A DNA stretch of 43,566 nucleotides from a virus: positions 1 through 43,566 of the IMG/VR virus record IMGVR_UViG_3300037225_000283. One strand, 5' to 3'. Position 1 is the first letter of the stretch, and every line of letters starts with the position of its first letter. Shown here in pieces: positions 8,000 through 15,418 of the stretch. The position numbers and the translations under genes are program-made. The notes beneath the pieces were generated by a model. That model did no database searches. It was not told the DNA's origin and saw only the letters and a program-made list of their open reading frames with translations.

Positions 8000-10900
8000 A
8001 TGCCCCTCATTGACTTCTCCAAAATAGTTCTTAGGGGAACTCCCCCAAAAGTCACCGCACTGACGACGCCCGCCAAGGGGCGGAAGATTGACTTCAACGC
8101 CATAAAGTTCACTCCGATACCGGCGCCGAAACAAATCCCCGTGCGGCAAGTCCCCGCCCCCGCTGCGTCGTCTACTCCGTTTATTGGTCGCCCTCTCGTC
8201 ACGCCCGTTGAGCAACAGAGAATGAAGGCAGTCGCTCCGAAGCCAACATCTCCCGCCTCTTTATGGTTGACGGGTAAAACCGTCGAACAACGGACGCAGG
8301 AAGGAAAGCAGATGTACGCCGCTCTTGCGGGCAAGTCCTTCTTTGACGCGCTTAAGGAAGGCGTAGACACATACAACAACGCAACAGCAAAGGCTTTCAT
8401 GGGCCAAAACGCCCCCGCAGAGGGGGGTATTACCGGCAACCGATATGTTGATTTTGCTGCCAGTCTAGCCACGATGGGGGCCGCTATAAAAATTGGCGTT
8501 CAAGTGGTCGGGGGACTTGTAAGCGCTATTAATTTTACGAGGGAGATGAACTCCAAGTGGAACTGGCCGACGGTCGAGGGCGGGGTTGCCTCAAATGACC
8601 TTGCCGTTCGGGTTGCTCAGGCAAATCCAGGCATGGACGAGGAAACGGCAAACTCCATTTCCTCCCTTGTGGCACGAACGGGCGGAAATACCGCTCAATT
8701 GAACGCCCTCGCCAGTAACGCGTCCACGCTGTCGCGGTCGCTGAATCAAATATCGCTCGCTTCACAGAACCCATCTGCTCAAACGGTTGCACAAAATATT
8801 GTTCCCTCTGCCGTACGGACTATTGCTCAAACGGGGATTTTCCAGTCTATCCCCATGCCCGCCGGTCTCGTCCATTCAACCGCACCCGCCATTCCGATGG
8901 GAAATGGAACACTACCCGCGCCAACGGTAGTGAAAACTCCCGCGCCCGTGGTAGCGCCCGCCGTTCTATATCATGGAACGAGAGAAGCCTCTACCATTCC
9001 CTTTATCAACGCGAACGGCGACCTTGTTTTGAATCCATCAGAAAACTTCGGGGGGAAACAAGTCGGCGTTTCTCTTACGCCAGTGCTAGGAACGGCAAAA
9101 GATTACGCCACGAGAAACGGCGGGGCAGGAATGATATTTGAGATTGACCATTCAGCCTTGCCAGTCAATCGCCTGAAGGTGCAAGCCGCAGACGAGATTC
9201 AGGTCAGCGGAGATGAACCCGTTGTTATCCCCAAGGGTTCATACCGAATCATTGGTGGTTCTGCCGACCAGACCGAATTGACAGCTTGGAGCAAGAAAAC
9301 AGAACAGACCGTTGCCAAGATGTCCGACAAGGCATTAGCGGAACAGATTGTTCTCGCCGCAGGACAAGGTGAGGCAACCGAAGGAATGGACGAGGGGGCG
9401 GCCCTAAGACCCGCCAATCGCTTAAGTGCCGACATCGTTGCTAAGTACGGCAGCATCCCCGAAGAACCGTTCTACCTGGAAGAATTGACGAACCGCATCA
9501 ATGCTTCACCCAATAGGGTGGCCGCGATTGGGAAGTTCAAGCAGCTACTTTCCGCTGAATCGAACCCCGCTCGTGTTCCCTATGATGTCGGTGATGAAAT
9601 CTATGCCCTCATTGGGGAACAGAAGCCCGCTCAAGTGGTGCCCCCCGTCAAGGCGGTACCCATCACCCCTTCCGCGTTTCGTGATGCGATTACACCGCCC
9701 CGCGCCATTGACCACACAATCCCCACCATTGATGTCAAGAAGGCTAACCTCGTTGATGTCACGGCGAAGGTGGATCTGAAATCCGTTCAGGTTCAGCACC
9801 CCACCGCCACGAATGTTGTCTTGGACACCAAACGGCGGGTAGTGATGTTTACGAATGGCACTACCCCGCTTGAAGCGATGGGGGTAGACAAACCCCAGCT
9901 GAAAGAGTGGTATGGTATTGAGGGGAATAAACTGCTGGGGGAGGTAACACAACCCGCCCCAACTATTTCCAAAATGGAAACACCTACCGTCCAAATTGCC
10001 CCGATTTCTCCCAATCCTGTCCCCTCTTTATCAACTACCCCTCAAATTGGCACCGCCACGACAATCTCAAATCAAAAGACCAGTATTAGTACGTCTCCCC
10101 CCGTTTCCCCTCAAGGGGAAGCCAAAACAGGGGCTAGTGTGGCAAAATGGGGCAAGTGGATAGACGCGGTAGGTTCTCGCAGGACAGACGGGGTAGGAAC
10201 GGGGCGAGTTGACACCATCAAGACCCCCGTGACCTATCGGCTTGCCTCTGGAACTGAAAGCGTTCGTGCCTACTCTCCAACGACGGCAGCAGATAGGGGA
10301 ATCGCTGGCCCATTTATTCCAGAAACGGGAAAGCGACTGGAACTCAAGGGAGATTCCCATACTTACTATCTGACGCGGTTGACGGAAGATGAAGCAATCG
10401 CAGCGGGAAATTCCGAGTACCGGCCTTTTTCTGTCATCGAAGCGCGTTCGGGAAATCTTATTGGTCAGGGCGGCACGGTCAAGGACGCCATCGGTCGAGC
10501 GCAGGAGAGCATCAACAACAATAAGGCGGTATATGACGGCAAGGTGGAAGAACAGGTGGTGGCCCATGGTGAGATAGCAAACCCCGCCAGTGTTCCTACT
10601 TCGCTCTTGACTTCGACCTCTGCGCCAGCGGCGGCCCCCTCACTTGGAAACGCCACCCCCGCGCACGGCCTCATTGACTATTCTAAGATTGAGCTGAACG
10701 GAACGACCAGCGTCACTAGCCCCGCCGTGTTAAAAAGTGTTAGCAATACAGGCAAGGGGTTTGACAACTACATTCAGAATACCGCCGGAACGAAGGACAC
10801 TAGCCTTTCCGGCATGGCTAAGTTCAAGGAGGGGAGAGACCTTCAAGTCCGCCGGTATGAAAACCAGTTCGACGGGTTGATGAAAACTCCCGCCGGAGCG

Positions 10901-13045
10901 GAATGGATGACAATGGCGATTGAGGCCGACGAGGTGTTGCGAGAGGAATACGCTCACCCCTTCTACATTGACGAGACCGGCAACAAGGTTCCCGTTGAGG
11001 GAGAGTTTGCCCCCGCCATCTTGAACCGCCAGCTTAAACAGTACGGCCCCAACTACGGCAAGTTTCTCCAGCACTTGCAGCGGGCGGGTATTCCCATTGA
11101 AGCAACCGCAGGACTCGACCCCGACAAGATGAAGCTCGCGCAACAGCACATCGACGACGCGAGAATGAGCTTGGTCAACTTTCAGAAGAACGAGCCGCAG
11201 TTGTTCGTGGATTACATGGCCGCAGCGCAAGAGCTTGGAAAAGCTAACGCACTCCTCCCAGAGTTCTACAGGCAATTCCTCTCACCTGAAACCTATGCCA
11301 ATGAAAAGGCGCATCCTAACTATTATGTCTCCCTTTCGGCAGGAAGAACGGACATTTTTGACCGAGGGGGAATTGCCCCGCTGGAACGTACCCACGGCCT
11401 GACCGAACTTGATAAGGTTGTTGAACCGCTTCCTGGATTATTGGCGGTCTATCGTGACGCCATCAGAGCGCAGGGCATCAACAATGCCAAGCGGGAGGCA
11501 GTAAGGTCAAACAAGAACTCCGAGGTGGCAACGACCGTCCTTTCCGATAGCGTCGTCCACCTGAAAGAAAACGGGGTAGACAGGGCTTACGATGTCCACG
11601 ACACGAACGTCACCAAGTCGGTTCACAACCTGACCCTTGCCAAGCCAGAAGTTCCAACATGGGAAAAGTGGCTAGTCAAATCTCCGACAACCGCACTTCG
11701 TCTTTTTGCTACAGGTCTCAACCCCGCATTCGGTCTCTATAATATTATGCGAGATAGCATACAGGGGGTGGGGACGGTTCCCTTTACTCCAAAGGGCTTA
11801 GTCAAGGGCACGATTCGGGCGTTCAAGAGTCCAGGATTGTCCCAGTGGTTTGATTCCTACCGTGACCCGATGATGTCGAAAGGGGTCAGAGCAACAGAGG
11901 CCATAAAAATGATTGTGGAGATTTTAACCTACCCCAACGAAATCGGGGAATCACTTACCCGCTCCGTCATTGCGGAGAGCATCCTTGACCGAGGCGGAAC
12001 ATATTTAGACCAGCTCCACGGCTACTTTGCCTCCACTGGTTTCTTTGCTCTGCACGGCACGTTCTTCAATGACTTCATCCCCAGTTGTATTCCTTTTACG
12101 CGAGCAACAATCGCCGTTATGAGGGTGGCCTATCGTAACACCTTCTTCGGACTTCCCATCGGGGACAAGGGCGGAACCTTCTCTAGAAAACAGGGAGCCG
12201 AGAAACTGGCGGGGCGTAATCTTGCCACGATTATCTTTGCCCTTGTCAGTGCCCTCGCCATCAAAGAGGCTGGGAAAGAGAAAGAGTACAAGCTCCTGCG
12301 CGACCGCGCTTCGTACTTCTACTTTCCGACCCCTTCGGGCGGGTGGGTGAAACTCCCCGTTCCCATTGGGTTCCAGCCCATCAAGGCCGCAACAGACTAC
12401 GTACTCGGCTACAAGGGTGACCCACTGGACATTGCGAGGCAGGCGGTCTCGGTTCTTCCTGGGCCGGAAAACTTCTTCCTTCCCCCCGCCCTCAATATCT
12501 TCCTGCAATATAGGTACAACCTGAACTTCTTTACTGGGGCAGCAGTAACGGCAGCCGTCGGTACGCCCCCCGCAAACCCACTGGAAGCCGCCCTTATGAA
12601 GACAGGAATGGACGAGGGGCAAGCGGCCTTTCTGGTGCGGTCATTCTTAGCGGACATTCCCTCGCAGGTACAGTACGTCTTCGACATGGTAGGGCAGGGA
12701 GCGTCTACACAGGCCGCCCCCCTCACTAAACGGTTCATCGTCAAAGACCCCACGACAAGCAGCAACGCCGCAGTCGATGACTTCTACGCTCTCGTAGATG
12801 CCACCAGCAGGTCGAGCAACGCCGCGCTCAAGCACTTTGTCAACGGGCGGGCTAGTGCGATTGGACAACTCATTCACAACGCCAAGACATACCCTGCTGA
12901 CGCAAAGGTCTACATGACTACCGCGACAGACAACATCATTATGACCTTTGCGACCATCGCGGAGAACCCCGAGACTTACGGCATCAAGAAGTTCGGGCCT
13001 TTCAGTTGGCGGCCCAAGGGCAATTATGAGGAACTGGCCCCATGA
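8000..13045 (+). CDS. Giant polyvalent ejected protein with ART-like and LPD38-like domains
   Basis: 1681 aa, the largest gene. The first 320 residues are a low-complexity/helical region. Residues about 320-425 begin YHGTR, continue VSLTPVLGTAKDYA and end VVIPKGSYRIIG, the layout of an ADP-ribosyltransferase-like fold. Residues about 1220-1560 (LRLFATGLNPAFGLYNIMRD onwards, several hydrophobic helices) match my recollection of large polyvalent protein-associated domain 38, found in proteins packaged and injected by phages. A short motif recurs: PLIDFSKI at residues 2-9, KIDFNAIKF at 29-37 and GLIDYSKIEL at about 890, suggesting duplicated modules or fused proteins. Probably internal to the capsid and injected; enzymatic activity untested. 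The stop overlaps the next start (ATGA). Confidence 0.65.
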   Translation: MPLIDFSKIVLRGTPPKVTALTTPAKGRKIDFNAIKFTPIPAPKQIPVRQVPAPAASSTPFIGRPLVTPVEQQRMKAVAPKPTSPASLWLTGKTVEQRTQEGKQMYAALAGKSFFDALKEGVDTYNNATAKAFMGQNAPAEGGITGNRYVDFAASLATMGAAIKIGVQVVGGLVSAINFTREMNSKWNWPTVEGGVASNDLAVRVAQANPGMDEETANSISSLVARTGGNTAQLNALASNASTLSRSLNQISLASQNPSAQTVAQNIVPSAVRTIAQTGIFQSIPMPAGLVHSTAPAIPMGNGTLPAPTVVKTPAPVVAPAVLYHGTREASTIPFINANGDLVLNPSENFGGKQVGVSLTPVLGTAKDYATRNGGAGMIFEIDHSALPVNRLKVQAADEIQVSGDEPVVIPKGSYRIIGGSADQTELTAWSKKTEQTVAKMSDKALAEQIVLAAGQGEATEGMDEGAALRPANRLSADIVAKYGSIPEEPFYLEELTNRINASPNRVAAIGKFKQLLSAESNPARVPYDVGDEIYALIGEQKPAQVVPPVKAVPITPSAFRDAITPPRAIDHTIPTIDVKKANLVDVTAKVDLKSVQVQHPTATNVVLDTKRRVVMFTNGTTPLEAMGVDKPQLKEWYGIEGNKLLGEVTQPAPTISKMETPTVQIAPISPNPVPSLSTTPQIGTATTISNQKTSISTSPPVSPQGEAKTGASVAKWGKWIDAVGSRRTDGVGTGRVDTIKTPVTYRLASGTESVRAYSPTTAADRGIAGPFIPETGKRLELKGDSHTYYLTRLTEDEAIAAGNSEYRPFSVIEARSGNLIGQGGTVKDAIGRAQESINNNKAVYDGKVEEQVVAHGEIANPASVPTSLLTSTSAPAAAPSLGNATPAHGLIDYSKIELNGTTSVTSPAVLKSVSNTGKGFDNYIQNTAGTKDTSLSGMAKFKEGRDLQVRRYENQFDGLMKTPAGAEWMTMAIEADEVLREEYAHPFYIDETGNKVPVEGEFAPAILNRQLKQYGPNYGKFLQHLQRAGIPIEATAGLDPDKMKLAQQHIDDARMSLVNFQKNEPQLFVDYMAAAQELGKANALLPEFYRQFLSPETYANEKAHPNYYVSLSAGRTDIFDRGGIAPLERTHGLTELDKVVEPLPGLLAVYRDAIRAQGINNAKREAVRSNKNSEVATTVLSDSVVHLKENGVDRAYDVHDTNVTKSVHNLTLAKPEVPTWEKWLVKSPTTALRLFATGLNPAFGLYNIMRDSIQGVGTVPFTPKGLVKGTIRAFKSPGLSQWFDSYRDPMMSKGVRATEAIKMIVEILTYPNEIGESLTRSVIAESILDRGGTYLDQLHGYFASTGFFALHGTFFNDFIPSCIPFTRATIAVMRVAYRNTFFGLPIGDKGGTFSRKQGAEKLAGRNLATIIFALVSALAIKEAGKEKEYKLLRDRASYFYFPTPSGGWVKLPVPIGFQPIKAATDYVLGYKGDPLDIARQAVSVLPGPENFFLPPALNIFLQYRYNLNFFTGAAVTAAVGTPPANPLEAALMKTGMDEGQAAFLVRSFLADIPSQVQYVFDMVGQGASTQAAPLTKRFIVKDPTTSSNAAVDDFYALVDATSRSSNAALKHFVNGRASAIGQLIHNAKTYPADAKVYMTTATDNIIMTFATIAENPETYGIKKFGPFSWRPKGNYEELAP

Positions 13046-13398
13046 AATACACGGTGATAACCGTTGAGAAAGTACCCGCAAAGCTTTTAGAGGCTTACAA
13101 GGACGTTCCCCGTTCTGTCGGGGAGGAACCAGACGGGAAAGCACCAGAGGGAGTGACCAACGTTCCCCCTGGAACAAAGGGCTATCAAACGGTTGAGGTT
13201 CTTATCATGGAGAAAATGTCACAGTACCGAACTCGCCTGGCGATAGCCCATGAATTATTCCACTGTCTCCAATACTTGACGGGATGCGGGCTTGATGAGG
13301 ACAACAACTATCAGGTATCCAAGCAAATGGTCAAAGCATTGGTGGAGCGGAAGAAAAAGAAGAAAAAGGGCCAGTGTACCCCTTGCAGGAAACACTAA
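13042..13398 (+). CDS. Small HExxH metallopeptidase-like protein
   Basis: 118 aa, translationally coupled to the giant protein (4-base overlap). Residues 68-77 read IAHELFHCLQ with HELFH at 70-74, the zinc-binding and catalytic HExxH of zincins; the following LTGCGLDEDNN could supply the third ligand (Asp/Glu 85-87). The C-terminus is very basic (six consecutive Lys at 104-109) with a CTPC motif. Much shorter than usual peptidases. Co-encoding with an ejected protein suggests either virion maturation or delivery into the host; both are inference. The last codons also contain the -35 box of the promoter for the structured RNA. Confidence 0.65.
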   Translation: MKYTVITVEKVPAKLLEAYKDVPRSVGEEPDGKAPEGVTNVPPGTKGYQTVEVLIMEKMSQYRTRLAIAHELFHCLQYLTGCGLDEDNNYQVSKQMVKALVERKKKKKKGQCTPCRKH

Positions 13399-13410
13399 AA
13401 CCCGTATAAT
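13383..13410 (+). promoter_or_regulatory. Promoter P1 (conserved family) for structured RNA
   Basis: -35 TTGCAG at 13383-13388, 16-nt spacer GAAACACTAAAACCCG, -10 TATAAT at 13405-13410. The same boxes, spacing and spacer sequence style recur on the - strand near 16349, 29934 and 33382. The -35 lies within the 3' end of the metallopeptidase gene. Predicted start about 13417, which is the first base of the first RNA hairpin. Confidence 0.8.
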
Positions 13411-13416
13411 AGTATA

Positions 13417-13811
13417 GAAGGGTTAGCCTTCGCGATTAAAGCCGTGCCAAAGGGCACGCGCCAGGTTCTGAAATGTGTACCCCGCAAGGTTCGACCTACG
13501 GGGGCAGGCCAGCGAGCCAGCACTAATAGTACCCTGGCACCCGTATTCCCTACCGAGGGTTAGAATGGGGGGCAAATCCAGCCAGTTCCGTACGTGTGGT
13601 CCATAGGGTCAGAACACGGTGACCACGTTGCCCAGAGAGGCAACACCGAGATGTCAGTCTCGGGGCTTTAGCGGCTTTCAATAGGGCCGTTCCGCACAAT
13701 CGTACCCCGCAAGATTAGTTCTACGGGGGCAGGCTAAGGAGCCAGGACCATAAGGCTAGAATACGGTAGCCTCTCGTACCCCCAGCCCGTTCCGTGACTG
13801 GGGGTCTTTTC
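13417..13811 (+). ncRNA. Large structured noncoding RNA (about 395 nt), unassigned
   Basis: No credible ORF on either strand; bounded by a promoter and an intrinsic terminator. Perfect hairpins, in order: 13417-13431 (5 bp), 13443-13458 (6 bp, AAAG loop), 13480-13504 (CCCCG/CGGGG capped by an AGGT/ACCT stem), GCCAG/CTGGC at 13516-13538, 13548-13559, GTGGTC/GACCAC at 13596-13626, GTTGCC/GGCAAC at 13627-13644, CCGAGA/TCTCGG at 13646-13663, CGGC/GCCG at 13672-13689, a second CCCCG/CGGGG module at 13705-13728, AGGCTA/TAGCCT at 13753-13772, and the terminator. Two domains (from 13477 and 13702) are diverged copies. I see no tRNA fold, RNase P core, tmRNA, or group I intron core. Resembles in style the large ornate phage RNAs (GOLLD, ROOL), but I cannot assign it to a known class. 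Confidence 0.8.
13778..13810 (+). terminator. Intrinsic terminator of the structured RNA (and probably of late transcripts)
   Basis: ACCCCCAG (13778-13785) pairs with CTGGGGGT (13798-13805), 8 bp with a 12-nt loop, followed by CTTTT. Located downstream of the + strand late genes, it can also end their transcripts. Confidence 0.85.
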
Positions 13812-14080
13812 ATATCCCCCTTGGCGGCTAGTTGACGAAAGCGTAGGCAGAGCGGATATTTTATACCAGCACCAAACATGAGTATCAAGCTGCTGCATCA
13901 ATACTACTCCAGTTGGCTCTCAGGTGGAGTGAGATTTAATCCATCTTTATTAAAGTTCTTGCCTAAAACTGAAGCAAATATTGCTGCATCGTTAACAATG
14001 ATGCGGTTTTCCTATTTAAGGGTTTGGCACAATCATTTGGCATAGTGCGGAATTATCCATTTGGAATTATTCTATCGGAA

Positions 14081-14097
14081 TAACACGAACCGTGTTA
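14081..14097. promoter_or_regulatory. 17-bp palindrome, operator-like
   Basis: TAACACG, AAC, CGTGTTA: perfect 7-bp arms around a 3-base centre. Size and symmetry suit a dimeric DNA-binding protein. Nearby GGAATTAT occurs twice (14050-14071). Confidence 0.45.
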
Positions 14098-14318
14098 CAC
14101 CAAACGTGAATTGAGTTAAGGGTGCGTGTCCTTATTATTGCAAATTGCCACTTTCCGATAATAGTGGAATTCTTATTATGATTTGCATTAGATACGCTCA
14201 ACCGTATGCAGATCAGATGTGCAAATAATGCACATACTGGCAACTTTTCCTCGCTTATGTACACAATCCCTACGTTCTCGCAACTTTTTAGCAAGTGAGT
14301 TGCTGACTTTCTTGCACT

Positions 14319-14379
14319 CCAAATGACACTATGATGTGCGTCCTCGGCAATCAAACCAGCACATCATAGTGTCATTTGG
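14319..14379. repeat. Perfect 21-bp inverted repeat, 19-nt loop
   Basis: Left arm 14319-14339 begins CCAAATGACACT, right arm 14359-14379 ends AGTGTCATTTGG; all 21 positions pair. The loop sequence TCAAACCA (14351-14358) also pairs with TGGTTTGA (14377-14384), so two exclusive cruciforms are possible. No U-run follows on either side, so it is not an ordinary terminator. Confidence 0.85.
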
Positions 14380-14554
14380 TTTGAACTCACAAGTAATCCT
14401 TACAAGTTGCAGGGCGGTGTCCACCATTTTGTCCACGTCGGCAAAATGGCTACGGATTGTAGCCGGTTCGATCTCTTAGGAAATACCGAATACTTCAGAA
14501 AATCTTAAGGGTTATGACAACTCGTCACGCCTTGCTGACCCCAGCAAAACGTTA

Positions 14555-14602
14555 GCACCGTGAAAGTGTAGGTCGGGGTCAGATTATGCACCGTTAAAGT
14601 GT
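14555..14602 (+). repeat. Pair of 15-bp direct repeats
   Basis: GCACCGTGAAAGTGT at 14555-14569 and GCACCGTTAAAGTGT at 14588-14602 differ at one base and are 33 bp apart, about three helical turns, so on the same DNA face. The first copy sits in the loop of the 8-bp inverted repeat 14535-14582. Iteron-like or regulator-binding. Confidence 0.6.
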
Positions 14603-14716
14603 GAGCGGGTCATTCCGTTCCCCATTTCTATATATAAATGGTTTCTGGACACCTCGGGAAAGGCCGGATACCTCCATGTCAAATTGTTGCGGTTTCTGTT
14701 AACTTTCTGAGTTGGA

Positions 14717-14749
14717 TGTCACAGTAACCCGCCAAAAGTTGTCACAGTA
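14717..14749 (+). repeat. Pair of 10-bp direct repeats (TGTCACAGTA)
   Basis: Identical TGTCACAGTA at 14717-14726 and 14740-14749, 23 bp apart, just downstream (for the - strand early operon) of its terminator. Function unknown. Confidence 0.5.
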
Positions 14750-14756
14750 GAAATGG

Positions 14757-14778
14757 AAAAGGCCCCTTGCGGGGCCTT
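14757..14778 (-). terminator. Terminator ending the early (- strand) operon
   Basis: AAGGCCCC (14759-14766) and GGGGCCTT (14771-14778) form an 8-bp stem with a 4-base TTGC loop; on the - strand the stem is followed by a short T run. It lies just after the last early gene, whose stop is at 14784. Confidence 0.8.
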
Positions 14779-14783
14779 AGTGT

Positions 14784-15119
14784 TTAATCTATCGCCTTCC
14801 ATGCCTCAAGCCACTTTCTATTTAACCACCCATACTCCTTGCCGTGGTAATCAAACAGGACTCCGACAATCTCGTTGTTCCTGTCTAGGGAAAACCCTAA
14901 AAACACAATGGTCGGCGGGTTGGCATGAAATTGGTCGTGTTGCTTCGCCGTGACGGGAACGATGACGCGGGGATCGTTCACTTGGCTGGGGTGGTTCAGC
15001 CGCCGCAGCAGGTGATGCCCTACCTCGGTATTGCCGCCGAATGCGGAAGGGAAGCCGTCGAGAACCAACCGCTTCATGTGCTTACTAAAGTCCTTAGCTC
15101 CTTGACTGTAGGTTCCCAT
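14784..15119 (-). CDS. Small protein with HNH-like His/Asn spacing
   Basis: 111 aa. Start ATG at 15119 chosen because the AGGAGG site lies just before it; a GTG further upstream would swallow that site. Residues about 30-65 read GHHLLRRLNHP, then DPRVIVPVTAKQHDQFH, close to the His-His, Asn, His pattern of HNH nucleases (histidine pair, P-x-V-x-P-V strand, then HDQFH). It lacks zinc cysteines. Last gene of the early operon, followed by a terminator. Could be a resolvase-like or free-standing HNH nuclease, or a non-catalytic relative; moderate to low certainty. Confidence 0.55.
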   Translation of the reverse strand: MGTYSQGAKDFSKHMKRLVLDGFPSAFGGNTEVGHHLLRRLNHPSQVNDPRVIVPVTAKQHDQFHANPPTIVFLGFSLDRNNEIVGVLFDYHGKEYGWLNRKWLEAWKAID

Positions 15120-15142
15120 AATTTCCTCCTTCACTCAGTTCC

Positions 15143-15418
15143 TCAACTGTTGTCATTGCCAACCCCCTCTATATTGCAATGACAGTTTTCGACTTCGTAG
15201 TAGCAGCTCTGACAAATCTTGACTCGGCGCAAGTCGGCAACATCCGCCTTTTTGTATGGATAGGTGAACGCTCCGTTGCACACAAAGTACTCATCGTTGG
15301 ATTCGCTAACCCCGCCATTTTCCACGGGGTCTATATAGTCCGTCTTGCCGTCCTTGAACACAATCTCTACTCCAAACAACCTGTCATCGCCGACGAAAAG
15401 TGATTCAACTGTTGTCAT
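15143..15418 (-). CDS. Small protein with C-terminal Cys cluster
   Basis: 91 aa, start ATG after a TAAGGAGG site. The N-terminal 60 residues are beta-rich (LFGVEIVFKDGKTDYIDPVENGG, a hairpin with a G-rich turn). Residues about 70-81 carry KICQSCYYEVENCHC, a C-x2-C...C-x-C cluster likely to bind zinc. No named family recognised. Preceded by 269 bp of noncoding DNA, so it may be separately controlled. Confidence 0.6.
   Translation of the reverse strand: MTTVESLFVGDDRLFGVEIVFKDGKTDYIDPVENGGVSESNDEYFVCNGAFTYPYKKADVADLRRVKICQSCYYEVENCHCNIEGVGNDNS

Larger units (their letters stand above)
13812..14756. other. AT-rich noncoding region crowded with inverted repeats (possible origin or control locus)
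   Basis: About 940 bp with no ORF having a ribosome site. Visibly richer in A+T than both flanks. Perfect inverted repeats include 14081-14097, 14217-14235 (ATGTGC/GCACAT), 14280-14303 (GCAACT/AGTTGC), 14319-14379 (21 bp), 14351-14384 (TCAAACCA/TGGTTTGA, overlapping the previous one), 14424-14449 (CCATTTTG/CAAAATGG), 14448-14464 (GGCTAC/GTAGCC), 14535-14582 (CTGACCCC/GGGGTCAG) and 14622-14641 (CCATTT/AAATGG), plus two pairs of direct repeats. Lies between convergent modules, so it is not an operon promoter region; replication origin, packaging site or further small RNAs are options. Confidence 0.55.

Noticed and set aside
13417-13811. Structured RNA as group I intron, RNase P RNA, tmRNA or tRNA cluster
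   Set aside because: No intron core pairings with interrupted gene, no RNase P or tmRNA signature segments and no cloverleaf; GGTTCGACC at 13488 only superficially resembles a T-arm.
14067-14354. 95-codon - strand ORF in the repeat-rich region
   Set aside because: No ribosome site, spans several inverted repeats, AT-rich with unnatural composition.
15120-15134. GTG start at 15134 for the last early gene
   Set aside because: The AGGAGG site lies within that extension and points to the ATG at 15119.
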